Source: Phoenix dactylifera (taxonomy: Eukaryota; Streptophyta; Magnoliopsida; Arecales; Arecaceae). Taken from it: DNA of 64,000 nt. The stretch spans positions 99,501-163,500 of the forward strand of contig NW_024068019.1 in the NCBI RefSeq assembly GCF_009389715.1, read 5' to 3'. Below, piece by piece: positions 63,350-64,000 of the stretch (position 1 is the first letter of the stretch; each line of letters begins with the position of its first letter). The translations under genes and the position numbers were made by a program. A model generated the notes under the pieces. It had not been told where the DNA came from. It made no database searches and saw nothing but the letters and a program-made list of their open reading frames with translations.

Positions 63350-63710
63350 CTCCTTGGCAGTTTCCTACCACCCTAGAAGGGCTTCCAGCACTTGGCCACC
63401 CTGAGGGTTCAAAAATACTGAAATCATATGGACCTGGCAAGCGCAGGACTTGAGAGTCTCCACCCATTGTCGGACAAAGGTCTGCACATAGCTGGACTGG
63501 GGTCCTGCCAAGAACAGGAAAGACCTCCTTGGCAGCTCTATACCACCCCAAGCAGAGAATCTAGCCCTTGGCCACACAAAGGATGGTACTGTGGGAGCAT
63601 CCCTTGTGTAGCTTAGGCAGGACTCAAGTCCTAACTGCACTGGTCATGGGTCCACAAAGAGGCAGATCAGGTCTTGCCTAGGCCAGGAAGGCCTCCTCAA
63701 ATTCAAGGCC
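63350..63710. repeat. Two-copy repeat, period about 176 bp
   Basis: CTCCTTGGCAG followed by TACCACCC and CTTGGCCAC occurs at about 63350-63402 and 63526-63578. A later GCAGGACT word recurs at similar spacing (63443, 63617). The copies are diverged and more GC-rich than the flanks. The repeat family is unknown. Confidence 0.55.
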
Positions 63711-64000
63711 ATAGCATATGGCATGACAAAGGTTCAAGACCAATTTATGACCAAATGTATACATACAAACAAGTTGGGTATGAATGGACCAAACCCTATA
63801 TGCAGAGATTCATAATATTGCATTTTCTGCACATGGACATGATAAGAGACTTCAATATCAATTGCACAAAAACAGCCTTGGCACAAGACACCACCGTAGG
63901 ATTTAAAGAAAAAGAATGCAAACCATCAATATTGACCAGTGACATGGTTCGCCGAATTGGAACTGAATGGTGTACTAGCCAGGGACCAGCTCAGCACAAT
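63711..64000. other. Window edge, nothing recognised
   Basis: AT-rich sequence without an exon that I can support. It may belong to an intron or the upstream region of the minus-strand gene ending at 59786. Confidence 0.4.

Overview
This is a piece of a flowering-plant nuclear genome, most likely a commelinid monocot and possibly a palm (inferred, not proven). The genes are plant-specific, the introns are long and AT-rich, and coding GC content falls from 5' to 3', very strongly in the PPR gene at 29.5-32.0 kb and in the first exon of the ASCC2-like gene. Five host genes could be rebuilt from splice sites and conserved protein sequence, and a sixth is seen only as its last two coding exons.

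Layout. 1-1.65 kb is intergenic. 1653-11233 (-) is the Qc-SNARE SYP61, with a probable 5'UTR exon near 12.3 kb. 12.4-16.7 kb is intergenic and holds small duplications. 16707-27522 (-) is an ASCC2-like CUE-domain protein with nine exons, one of which uses a GC donor. 27.9-29.0 kb is a Ty3/gypsy gag-and-leader fossil. 29529-31967 (+) is an intronless DYW-class PPR protein whose 3' end is duplicated in tandem. 36430-49542 (+) is a vacuolar sorting receptor with 12 exons; its 7.7-kb first intron contains a 2885-bp hAT transposon with an exact 8-bp target duplication. 50.76-51.18 kb is a small TRIM-like LTR fossil. 51568-53188 (-) is a root-hair-type (RSL class II) bHLH factor, convergent with the receptor gene. 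53880-53984 is a U6 snRNA-like pseudogene. 54-59.7 kb is mostly empty AT-rich DNA. 59786-60727 (-) holds the last exons of an unidentified single-pass membrane protein. 61-64 kb contains a GC-rich unassigned segment, a 184-bp hAT-type MITE and a two-copy 176-bp repeat.

Function. SYP61 (trans-Golgi/early endosome fusion) and the vacuolar sorting receptor (Golgi/TGN to prevacuole cargo transport) act in the same pathway. The ASCC2-like protein belongs to ubiquitin-linked RNA and ribosome quality control, the PPR protein to organellar RNA editing, and the bHLH to root hair growth. Nothing suggests that the neighbours are co-regulated.

The most useful observation is gene order. From memory of Arabidopsis locus numbers, the genes here match two Arabidopsis regions (chr1 At1g25-28 and chr2 At2g147), as expected if the window keeps an ancestral block that was duplicated and fractionated in Arabidopsis. 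I found no convincing sign of a wholly new biological system.
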